In this document: one piece after another, positions 1 through 5,885 of the stretch
Position numbering within the stretch: position 1 is the first letter of the stretch
Layout of the letters: the number at the start of each line of letters is the position of its first letter
NCBI GenBank assembly: GCA_030054235.1
Contig: JASGCG010000066.1
Span: forward strand, 1 to 7,766
Reading direction: 5' to 3'
Length of the DNA: 7,766 nt
From: Bacteroidia bacterium
Lineage (GTDB): Bacteria; Planctomycetota; Phycisphaerae; Phycisphaerales; SM1A02
The notes under the pieces: generated by a model
Database searches by the model: none
What the model was told of the DNA's origin: nothing
The model's input: only the letters and a program-made list of their open reading frames with translations
Translations under genes and position numbers: made by a program

Positions 1-57
1 TACTATCATTTTCATGGTTTAAATACATGTACATAAAAATCCTATTGGAACATAATG
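1..57. other. AT-rich left end, probable chimeric junction or artefact
   Basis: The first ~57 bases are roughly three quarters A+T, while everything after about base 58 is two thirds G+C. The reading frame of the kinase that follows is closed by a TAA at 34-36, even though the protein clearly begins in the middle of a conserved domain. The segment contains two overlapping 8-bp palindromes, TACATGTA (24-31) and ATGTACAT (27-34), but no recognisable gene or end of a known element. I infer a misassembled contig tip, a cloning or library join, or a true recombination breakpoint; the sequence alone cannot separate these. Confidence 0.6.
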
Positions 58-1482
58 CTCCAGGTCCGGGGTTCGCCGCTGCAGTTGCGGGGGCAGTTCG
101 TGCGGACGTCCGAGGGGCAGATCTCCTTCGTCGGAAGCCCGCGCGTCGTCGGGCTGTCGTCGATCGAGGCGTGGCCCGTGGGGATCCAGGATTATGCCCC
201 GCACGACGCGAGCGCGGACTACGCGATGGTGCTCGAGGCGATGTCCTTGCAACTCAAGGATCTTGAGACCATGGTCGGCCGGCTGCAGGATGCCGAACGC
301 ATCGAGCGCGCGCTGCGCGAACGTGCCGAGGCGGCGAACCTGGCCAAGTCGAACTTCCTGGCCAACATCTCGCACGAGATCCGCACGCCGATGACGGCGG
401 TGCTGGGCTATGCGGAACTCCTGCGCGATCCAGATCTGGGGCGCGAGGAACGGGCCGATGCGGTCGAGACGATCGTCCGCAACGGCAACCACCTGATGCG
501 GATCCTCAACGACTTGCTCGATCTGTCGAAGATCGAGGCGGGCCGCATGGACATCGACCGGCGCGAGTTCTCGCTGGTGCGGTTGCTGCGCGATGTGCGC
601 GATCTGATGGAAGTGAACGCGAGCGCGCGGGGCAATTCGCTGGCGCTGCGGCTCGACGTGCAGGCTGCGCATGACCAGGTGCTTGGCGACTCCACCAGGA
701 TCCGGCAGGTGCTCCTGAACCTTGTCGGCAATGCGGTCAAGTTCACCAAGGGCGGTTCGATCACCATCGATGCGGCCACCGAGCCGCGCGGCGATCGCAT
801 TGCGCTGCGCGTTTCGATCACCGATACCGGCAAGGGCATCGCCCCCGATCAGATTGGGCGCCTGTTCGAGCCCTTCAGCCAGTTGGACCGCGAGTTCGTG
901 CGCGAGCATGGCGGTACGGGCCTGGGACTCGCCATCAGCTCGCGCATCGCGAACCTGCTGGGCGGACGGATCGATGTCACCAGCACGCCGGGCATCGGAA
1001 GCACGTTCACCCTGCACACGGTGCTCGATGTCGCGCAGCGACCGGCTGGCGCGGCTGCGGGAGCTGCTGAATCGTCGGACCAGCCGCTGGCCGGTGTGCA
1101 CGTGCTGCTGGTCGAGGACAGCATCGACTCGGCGCGGTTGCTCTCGACGATGATGGGCAAGGCAGGAGCGACGGTCGAAGTGCGCGGCGACGGACTGTCG
1201 GCCGTGGATGCGGTCGATGCGCAGCACAGCCCGGACGTGATCCTGATGGACCTGCAGTTGCCGGGAATCGATGGCATCGAGGCCACCCGGCGCATCCGCG
1301 CCAAGGGATGCAGGTCACGCATCGTGGCGCTGACCGCAGCTGCGCTGGGCGCCGACCGCGAAGAGGCCCGCGCGGCCGGCTGCGATGGCTTTGCGCTCAA
1401 GCCGATCTCGCGCTCGGATCTTGTGCAGGCGTGCCGCGGCCAAGCACTGCGCGGCGGGCTGGGCCAGTTGCGCGATCAGTGA
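55..1482 (+). CDS. Hybrid sensor histidine kinase, HNOBA-HisKA-HATPase-REC, 5' truncated
   Basis: This is a cytoplasmic hybrid histidine kinase that autophosphorylates and passes phosphate to its own receiver; numbering is from the ATG at 55. Residues ~9-63 match the end of the HNOBA (heme-NO-binding-associated, PAS-like) domain: LRGQ (11-14), a F-x-GSPRV stretch (25-31) and PHDASADY (49-56). A coiled linker (~64-98) leads to HisKA with SHEIRTP (phospho-His107), then HATPase_c with the N box (N222, N226), DTGKGI (257-262), FEPFSQ (271-276) and GGTGLGL (286-292). The receiver runs from ~348 to 465 with E354/D355, phospho-acceptor D399, T427 and K449. All catalytic residues are present, but no HPt domain is seen, so a separate HPt or regulator is expected. 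The ATG at 55 lies in AT-rich junction sequence and is probably not the native start; at least ~100 residues of HNOBA, and perhaps an H-NOX domain or gene, are missing upstream. The stop overlaps the convergent SulP gene. Kinase-receiver identity is very secure; the HNOBA call is good but rests on motif memory. Confidence 0.93.
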   Translation: MLQVRGSPLQLRGQFVRTSEGQISFVGSPRVVGLSSIEAWPVGIQDYAPHDASADYAMVLEAMSLQLKDLETMVGRLQDAERIERALRERAEAANLAKSNFLANISHEIRTPMTAVLGYAELLRDPDLGREERADAVETIVRNGNHLMRILNDLLDLSKIEAGRMDIDRREFSLVRLLRDVRDLMEVNASARGNSLALRLDVQAAHDQVLGDSTRIRQVLLNLVGNAVKFTKGGSITIDAATEPRGDRIALRVSITDTGKGIAPDQIGRLFEPFSQLDREFVREHGGTGLGLAISSRIANLLGGRIDVTSTPGIGSTFTLHTVLDVAQRPAGAAAGAAESSDQPLAGVHVLLVEDSIDSARLLSTMMGKAGATVEVRGDGLSAVDAVDAQHSPDVILMDLQLPGIDGIEATRRIRAKGCRSRIVALTAAALGADREEARAAGCDGFALKPISRSDLVQACRGQALRGGLGQLRDQ

Positions 1483-3749
1483 TGCACGGCCTGGACGCCC
1501 GAGGGCGTCTTGGCTGCGAAGCCGACGCCATCGAGGAACTCGACCTGTCCCGTGGCCACGTCGTACATCGAACCGACGATCGCGATCTCGCCGTTGCGTG
1601 ACATGGCCGCGAGCGTGGGACTGTTGTCATTGATCCATTCGATCGTGTTGCGGACGTTGATCGTGGCAACACGATCGACGAATGCGCTGTTCTTGGCAGA
1701 GCGGTCATCCTGCGTGCGGGTTTCCATGCGCACGGCCTCGGCGATCGGCTCGACGATCGAGCCGAGGTTGGTGAGCCCGGTGGCTTCCACGGGGTCGACC
1801 CCTTGGTGCACGAAGTCGCACGTGGCCTTGACGGCACCGCAGCGCGTGTGGCCCATGACCAGGATGAGCTTGGCTCCGGCGACCTTGCAGGCGAACTCGA
1901 GGCTGCCGAGTGCCTTGGGGCTGGCGACATTGCCGGCCAGACGCACGTTGAACATGTCGCCGATGCCCTGGTCGAAGATCAGCTCGGCCGGTGCACGCGA
2001 GTCGATGCAGGAGAGCACCGCGACCATCGGGTGCTGGCCCGTGGCGGTGGCATCGACCTGGCGCACGAGGTCACGCTGCAGGCGACGGCCGGAGATGAAC
2101 CGTTCGTTGCCTTCTCGCAGCAGCGCAAGCACCTTGCTCGGGGTGAGCGAAGCCTGGACTTCCTTCGTGCTGTGATCGACGTACTGCACGCGATCGTCGA
2201 TGTTGTAGTGGTCCTTGAAGCCGACGAGGCTCGTGGTGATGCCGCGGGCCGGTGCGGTCTCCCTGACGAACTCGTTGATCTGCGCCAGCGCATCGGGATC
2301 GATGTAGTCGGTCATGCGGGCATCGAGCACGACTTGGTCGCCCTTGCCGAAGCCCGCCAGCGTGGTCGCGAGCTGCGCGCGGTTCAGGAACGTGGCCTGG
2401 GTGCCGAGCTCGACGCGGTGCACAAGGCCGCCCACGTGGTCTTCCTTGATGACCTGCGGGCCGGCACGGAGGTTGCTCCAGAGCACGAAGGCAAGGCTGG
2501 TGGCCAGGCCAAGACCGACCCCGAGCAGGAGATCGGTGAAGACGATCGCCGACACGGTGACCACGAACGGCACGAACTGCGCAGGGCCGGTGGTCCACAT
2601 GGCGCGGAAGATGGCTGGATTCGCAAGCTTCCAGCCGGTGAAGATCAGCACCGCAGCAAGTGCTGCCAAGGGAATGCTGTTGAGCACGGCCGGGAACAGC
2701 AGCACGCTGCCCAGGAGCAGGACGCCATGGAAGATCGCGGCGTTGCGGGTGCGGCCGCCGGCGCTGGCGTTGACCGAACTGCGCACGATGACGCTGGTCA
2801 TGGGGAGGCCGCCAGCGAAGCCAGCGAGCATGTTGCCCACGCCCTGCGCGACGAGCTCGCGGTTGGGCGGCGAGACTCGGCGCTGCGGATCGAGCTTGTC
2901 GGTGGCTTCGAGGTTCAGCAGCGTTTCGATGGAGGCGACGACGGCGAGCGTGACGGCTGCCATCCACACGCCACCATTCATGATCTGGCTGAAGTCCGGC
3001 AGCGTGACCAGCGACGACCAGGTGAAGCCGTCCTTGCCGATCACGGGCACGTTCACGAGGTGCGTGCCATCGATGGCCAGCGAGGAGCCAGTGCGGATGA
3101 AGAGCTCACTGGCCAGCGTGCCCAGGACGACCGCTGCCAGGGCGCCGGGGAAAAGCGTCTTCTTGAGCGGGGTCTTGTCCCAGACGATGAGCGTGGTCAG
3201 GGCCACCGCGCCAACGATCGCAGCCCCGGGCAGGAAGGCCTGAAGCGCGTGGATGAGTGCCGAGAAGGTGTTGTCGCCATCGGCCTGCGCGAATGACATG
3301 TCGCCTTCCCAATCCTTGTCGTAACCGATGAGGTGAGGGATCTGCTTCAGGATCAGCAGGACACCAATGGCCGCAAGAAGGCCCTTGATGACGTTGGTGG
3401 GGAAGTACTTGGCCAGAACGCCCGCCTTGGCCAGGCCGAACGCAAGCTGCATCGCACCGGCGAGGAGCACAGCCAGAAGGAAGGTCTGGAACGAGCCAAG
3501 GCCGTTGATCTGGGCGAGCACGATCGCTGCCAGGCCGGCGGCCGGGCCGCTCACGCTGACGTGGCTGCCACTGAGGGCGCCCACGACGATGCCGCCGATC
3601 ACACCCGAGACGAGGCCAGAGAAGAGCGGTGCGCCAGAGGCCAGCGCGATGCCCAGGCAGAGCGGAACGGCAACCAAGAACACGACGAGACCCGACACGA
3701 GGTCAGGAACGAGGGATGGGCGGTCCGCCCGGGCAGCAAGAGTGGTCAT
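1476..3749 (-). CDS. SulP bicarbonate/anion transporter fused to STAS and beta-carbonic anhydrase
   Basis: This is a 757-aa inner-membrane anion transporter with a C-terminal carbonic anhydrase, likely coupling HCO3- (or sulfate) transport to CO2/HCO3- interconversion. Residues ~12-425 form the SulP membrane domain: a hydrophobic start after PSLVPDLVSG, the SVSGPAAG motif of TM3 (65-72), an ETLLNLEATDKLDP stretch (275-288) and the GGLPMTSVIVRSS re-entrant region (313-325). Residues ~433-525 resemble a STAS domain (HRVELGTQATFLNRAQL, then VVLDARMTDYIDPDAL). Residues ~536-757 are a beta-carbonic anhydrase with zinc ligands C581, H634 and C637 (CIDSR and GHTRCG motifs) and the D583/R585 dyad, so it should be active. 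Bicarbonate is inferred from the fused enzyme; the substrate is not proven. I chose the ATG at 3749 because SulP homology begins right after it. In-frame ATGs at 3830 and 3869 would add 27 or 40 unconserved residues, and no start has a convincing Shine-Dalgarno. The gene is divergent from the MscS gene and overlaps the kinase stop by 7 bp. Confidence 0.95.
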   Translation of the reverse strand: MTTLAARADRPSLVPDLVSGLVVFLVAVPLCLGIALASGAPLFSGLVSGVIGGIVVGALSGSHVSVSGPAAGLAAIVLAQINGLGSFQTFLLAVLLAGAMQLAFGLAKAGVLAKYFPTNVIKGLLAAIGVLLILKQIPHLIGYDKDWEGDMSFAQADGDNTFSALIHALQAFLPGAAIVGAVALTTLIVWDKTPLKKTLFPGALAAVVLGTLASELFIRTGSSLAIDGTHLVNVPVIGKDGFTWSSLVTLPDFSQIMNGGVWMAAVTLAVVASIETLLNLEATDKLDPQRRVSPPNRELVAQGVGNMLAGFAGGLPMTSVIVRSSVNASAGGRTRNAAIFHGVLLLGSVLLFPAVLNSIPLAALAAVLIFTGWKLANPAIFRAMWTTGPAQFVPFVVTVSAIVFTDLLLGVGLGLATSLAFVLWSNLRAGPQVIKEDHVGGLVHRVELGTQATFLNRAQLATTLAGFGKGDQVVLDARMTDYIDPDALAQINEFVRETAPARGITTSLVGFKDHYNIDDRVQYVDHSTKEVQASLTPSKVLALLREGNERFISGRRLQRDLVRQVDATATGQHPMVAVLSCIDSRAPAELIFDQGIGDMFNVRLAGNVASPKALGSLEFACKVAGAKLILVMGHTRCGAVKATCDFVHQGVDPVEATGLTNLGSIVEPIAEAVRMETRTQDDRSAKNSAFVDRVATINVRNTIEWINDNSPTLAAMSRNGEIAIVGSMYDVATGQVEFLDGVGFAAKTPSGVQAVHH

Positions 3750-3899
3750 GGGTATTACGGAAATAGATTCCGGGATTGAAGTGAGGTGCAGTCTAGGGTG
3801 CCCGGGGGGGCTGGGTTCGGCGAAGTTCATGATTCCGCTGTGCGCAGGCGTGGTGGCACCGCGCGCCATGTGGCGGAAGGGTCGCTCTAGGATCGGATC
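3750..3899. promoter_or_regulatory. Divergent intergenic region between SulP-CA and MscS genes
   Basis: This 150-bp gap must hold the promoters of both divergent genes. On the minus strand TTCAAT and TAATAC are separated by 17 bp, resembling -35/-10 elements, but the -10 lies only 2 nt from the chosen SulP ATG, so its role is doubtful. On the plus strand TAGGAT sits just upstream of the MscS start without a clear -35. AGGATCGG a few bases before the MscS ATG is a weak ribosome-binding candidate. A G-rich tract (3796-3815) is listed separately. If SulP starts at 3830 or 3869, part of this gap is coding. Confidence 0.5.
3796..3815 (+). other. Potential G-quadruplex motif in divergent intergenic region
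   Basis: Four GGG runs (3796-3798, 3804-3806, 3808-3810, 3813-3815) are separated by loops of 5, 1 and 2 nt, which meets the usual G3+N1-7 pattern. The first loop ends in CCC directly before the seven-G run, so a CCCGGG hairpin could compete. It sits between two divergent starts, upstream of MscS on the G-rich strand. Folding and function are unproven; in high-GC DNA such a motif can occur by chance. Confidence 0.4.
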
Positions 3900-5453
3900 A
3901 TGCTCGACTTGGTTCGACCTCTGGTGCGTTGGGTCCTGGCACTGGCCCTGCTCTGTTCGGTGCCGGCACGCGGTGCCGAGGACGCGATCGCGGACGAACC
4001 CTCTCCGCCCATCCAGAATCAGGACACGCCTCGCAACGTGGCCTACAGCTTCATCATGCTCGCCCGGGAGGGGGCATGGGACGATGCAGCGCTGCTGCTC
4101 CAGTGGCCTCAGGGCATGGACGATCCCGAGGCGACCCCGGAGAAGGTCGCGAGGGCGTTGAAGCTGCTGCTCGACGAACGGATTTGGCTGGACTTCAACG
4201 CCATCCCGGGAGAAGAGGCGAACGACGATGGGGCGCCAGTGTCACTGGGCACCATCATGGAGGGCGAGGACGAACTCGGGATCGACCTCGTCCGCGGCGC
4301 CGATGGGGATTGGGTCGTCGCCGCGACCACGGTCGAGGGCGTTCCTGCGATGGCCAAGTCCATGGGTGTGTGGTGGATCACCTCGCTGCCGGAATTCCTG
4401 GTGGACGTGTCGGTCGCCGAGATCGAACTCTGGCAATGGATTGGATTGCTCCTGATTGCGGCAGCCGTCATGGTGCTGGGTTGGTGTGCATCGTTGGTGC
4501 TGCACCACTCTGCGCGCTTGGTCGATCGTGGTGGCTTGGGCATGCTGCGGGAGTCGATCGCCGTGCTTGCGGCCCCGATCGGCGTCCTCGCATCGTTGCT
4601 GGCCATGCGCATGGCGCAGGATTGGCTTGCGTTGAGCGTTCCGGCCAAGGCGAATCTCGCCGTCGGGTCCAAGGCGGTGCTCGTGCTGGCGGTCGCTTGG
4701 GGCGTGGCGCGTTGGCTGCGCGTGCTGACGCTGTCGATCGAGGCCAAGCTCGTGGCGCGAGGCATCGACGATGCCGGTGCGATCGTGCGCGTGGTGCGGG
4801 TGCTGGCGATGGCCATCGTCTACCTGCTGGGCCTCTCGATCGCGCTGCAGGCCCTGGGCATGGACCTGGGTGCTGTGATCGCGGGTCTTGGCATCGGTAC
4901 CGCTGCAATCGCACTCGCCTCGCAGCAGACGCTGGCGAACCTGTTCGGCGGCGCGAGCGTGATCGCCGACCGCGTGCTGCATCCAGGCGACACGTGCTCG
5001 ATCAACGGCACGATCGCGACCGTCGAGCGCATCGGCCTGCGTTCGACCACGCTGCGCACGGTCGACCGCACGCAGCTGGTGGTGGCCAACGGCGACCTGG
5101 CGCAGTCGCGCGTGGAGAAGCTCAGCACGCGCGACGGGTTCCGCTTCTCTGCGGTCATCGGCGTTCGCTACGAGACCACAGGCGACGCCATGCGCAGGAT
5201 CCTGGCGGCGCTGCGCGCCAGGCTCGAGGGGGACGCGCTGGTTGATCCCGCGTCGGTGCGCGTGAACTTCATGGCCTTCGGGGCATCGTCGCTCGACATC
5301 GACCTGAAGGCCGTGGTGCAGACCACGGATGCGGCGATCTATCGCGCTGCGGTCGAGCGGATCAACCTGGACATCATGGACATCGTGCAGTCCAACGGCT
5401 CCGGCTTTGCATTCCCCTCACAGACGGTCTACCTGGCGCGGGACCGGGGCTGA
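3900..5453 (+). CDS. MscS-family mechanosensitive ion channel with extracytoplasmic N-terminal domain
   Basis: This is a 517-aa inner-membrane channel that likely opens under membrane tension to release solutes after hypo-osmotic shock. Residues 1-23 are a signal peptide (RPLVR, then a hydrophobic core ending VPA). Residues ~27-175 form an extracytoplasmic domain with TPRNVAYSFIMLAREGAW near its start and a LDERIWLDFNAIPGE stretch, a layout seen in larger MscS homologues. Hydrophobic segments follow at ~180-203, 219-237, 253-275 and 296-318. The pore helix comes next, with DLGAVIAGLGIGTAAIALA and QQTLANLFGG (322-351), carrying the Gly/Ala packing pattern of MscS TM3. The beta domain (~355-420) has VERIGLRSTTLRTVDRTQ and VVANGDL, followed by the alpha/beta C-terminal domain. 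E. coli MscS is 286 aa, so this is an extended form. The ATG at 3900 gives a good signal peptide and has a weak AGGATCGG upstream. It is transcribed away from the SulP-CA gene and ends 84 bp before padR. Whether it is purely mechanosensitive or also gated by its outer domain is unknown. Confidence 0.93.
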   Translation: MLDLVRPLVRWVLALALLCSVPARGAEDAIADEPSPPIQNQDTPRNVAYSFIMLAREGAWDDAALLLQWPQGMDDPEATPEKVARALKLLLDERIWLDFNAIPGEEANDDGAPVSLGTIMEGEDELGIDLVRGADGDWVVAATTVEGVPAMAKSMGVWWITSLPEFLVDVSVAEIELWQWIGLLLIAAAVMVLGWCASLVLHHSARLVDRGGLGMLRESIAVLAAPIGVLASLLAMRMAQDWLALSVPAKANLAVGSKAVLVLAVAWGVARWLRVLTLSIEAKLVARGIDDAGAIVRVVRVLAMAIVYLLGLSIALQALGMDLGAVIAGLGIGTAAIALASQQTLANLFGGASVIADRVLHPGDTCSINGTIATVERIGLRSTTLRTVDRTQLVVANGDLAQSRVEKLSTRDGFRFSAVIGVRYETTGDAMRRILAALRARLEGDALVDPASVRVNFMAFGASSLDIDLKAVVQTTDAAIYRAAVERINLDIMDIVQSNGSGFAFPSQTVYLARDRG

Positions 5454-5490
5454 GGCCGGGGTTCTTTGGCGGAATCATCGAGTCAGCCTC

Positions 5491-5518
5491 TTGCAGCATA
5501 GTATGCGTGGCATAGTAT
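5491..5518 (+). promoter_or_regulatory. Putative sigma70-type promoter of the padR operon
   Basis: TTGCAG (5491-5496) and TAGTAT (5513-5518) are separated by 16 bp and resemble -35 and -10 elements. The predicted transcript would start near 5525, leaving a leader of about a dozen bases before the padR ATG. The -10 lies inside the second copy of a palindromic repeat and the -35 touches the first copy, so a protein bound there would block RNA polymerase. Assignment is by motif only. Confidence 0.55.
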
Positions 5519-5520
5519 GC
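5496..5520 (+). promoter_or_regulatory. Tandem 11-bp palindromes, candidate PadR operator
   Basis: GCATAGTATGC occurs twice, at 5496-5506 and 5510-5520, separated by GTG. Each copy is a perfect inverted repeat (GCATA/TATGC) around one central base, and the inner half-sites TATGC and GCATA also form an inverted repeat across the 3-bp spacer. The repeat starts are 14 bp apart. PadR proteins are dimers that commonly bind palindromic sites in their own promoter, and this pair covers the predicted -10 directly before the padR gene. Autoregulation is therefore a strong inference, though not shown by sequence alone. Confidence 0.7.
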
Positions 5521-5525
5521 GGCCC

Positions 5526-5530
5526 GGAGG
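5526..5530 (+). promoter_or_regulatory. Ribosome binding site of padR
   Basis: GGAGG lies 7 nt upstream of the ATG at 5538, an ideal Shine-Dalgarno distance. It is the clearest ribosome binding site in the window and fixes the padR start. Confidence 0.85.
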
Positions 5531-5537
5531 TTGACCC

Positions 5538-5885
5538 ATGGCGAATGTCGAAGGCGAGTTCCTGCGCGGTGCCGGCCCGGTGGCGGTGCTCAAGCTGCTT
5601 GAGCGCGGCGAGATGTATGGCTACGAACTGGTGGAGGCGCTCGAGCGCCGCACCGAGGGCGTGCTGGCGATGGGGCAGAGCACGCTCTACCCCATGCTCT
5701 ACAACCTCGAGGCCAAGGGATTCGTGGCGGCGCGATGGGACGAGGCCGGCGCGCGGCCGCGCAAGTACTACCGATTGACGGCTGATGGCCGCAAGAAGCT
5801 CGCAGCCGATGCCAAGAGCTGGCACCGGCTCACCGTGGCGATGGGATCGCTCGGGCTCACCAGCGTGCAGGGGGTGCTGGCATGA
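5538..5885 (+). CDS. PadR-family transcriptional regulator
   Basis: This is a 115-aa winged-helix DNA-binding repressor of the short PadR subfamily. Residues ~10-35 hold the first helices with the family signature GEMYGYELVEAL (24-35). GQSTLYPMLYNLEAKGFV (46-63) is the recognition-helix region, and GARPRKYYRLTADGRKKL (71-88) is the wing and following helix. The C-terminal part (~89-115) is short, consistent with a dimerisation helix rather than the long coiled coil of phenolic-acid PadR. The strong GGAGG and the family N-terminus set the start. Its stop overlaps the next gene's start as ATGA, implying co-transcription and translational coupling. Twin palindromes in its promoter suggest self-repression. 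The ligand or signal is unknown; the linked membrane protein is the natural candidate for the signal source or the regulated function. Confidence 0.95.
   Translation: MANVEGEFLRGAGPVAVLKLLERGEMYGYELVEALERRTEGVLAMGQSTLYPMLYNLEAKGFVAARWDEAGARPRKYYRLTADGRKKLAADAKSWHRLTVAMGSLGLTSVQGVLA

Noticed and set aside
19..1227. Long 402-codon open frame antisense to the kinase
   Set aside because: It runs opposite a gene with complete kinase motifs; its Arg/His/Gln-rich product has no recognisable domain and is typical of antisense frames in high-GC DNA.
1803..3296. 497-codon plus-strand open frame opposite the SulP-carbonic anhydrase gene
   Set aside because: The opposite strand encodes a full transporter-enzyme fusion; the plus frame gives a charged, low-complexity product with no fold signal.
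3929..5245. 438-codon frame overlapping the MscS gene on the same strand
   Set aside because: Arg/Gly/His-rich shadow frame; the MscS frame has a signal peptide, pore helix and beta-domain motifs.
5454..5490. Possible terminator after the MscS gene (CCGGGG repeats then TTCTTT)
   Set aside because: The two CCGGGG copies are direct rather than inverted and cannot form a stable stem; no hairpin plus T-run is present.
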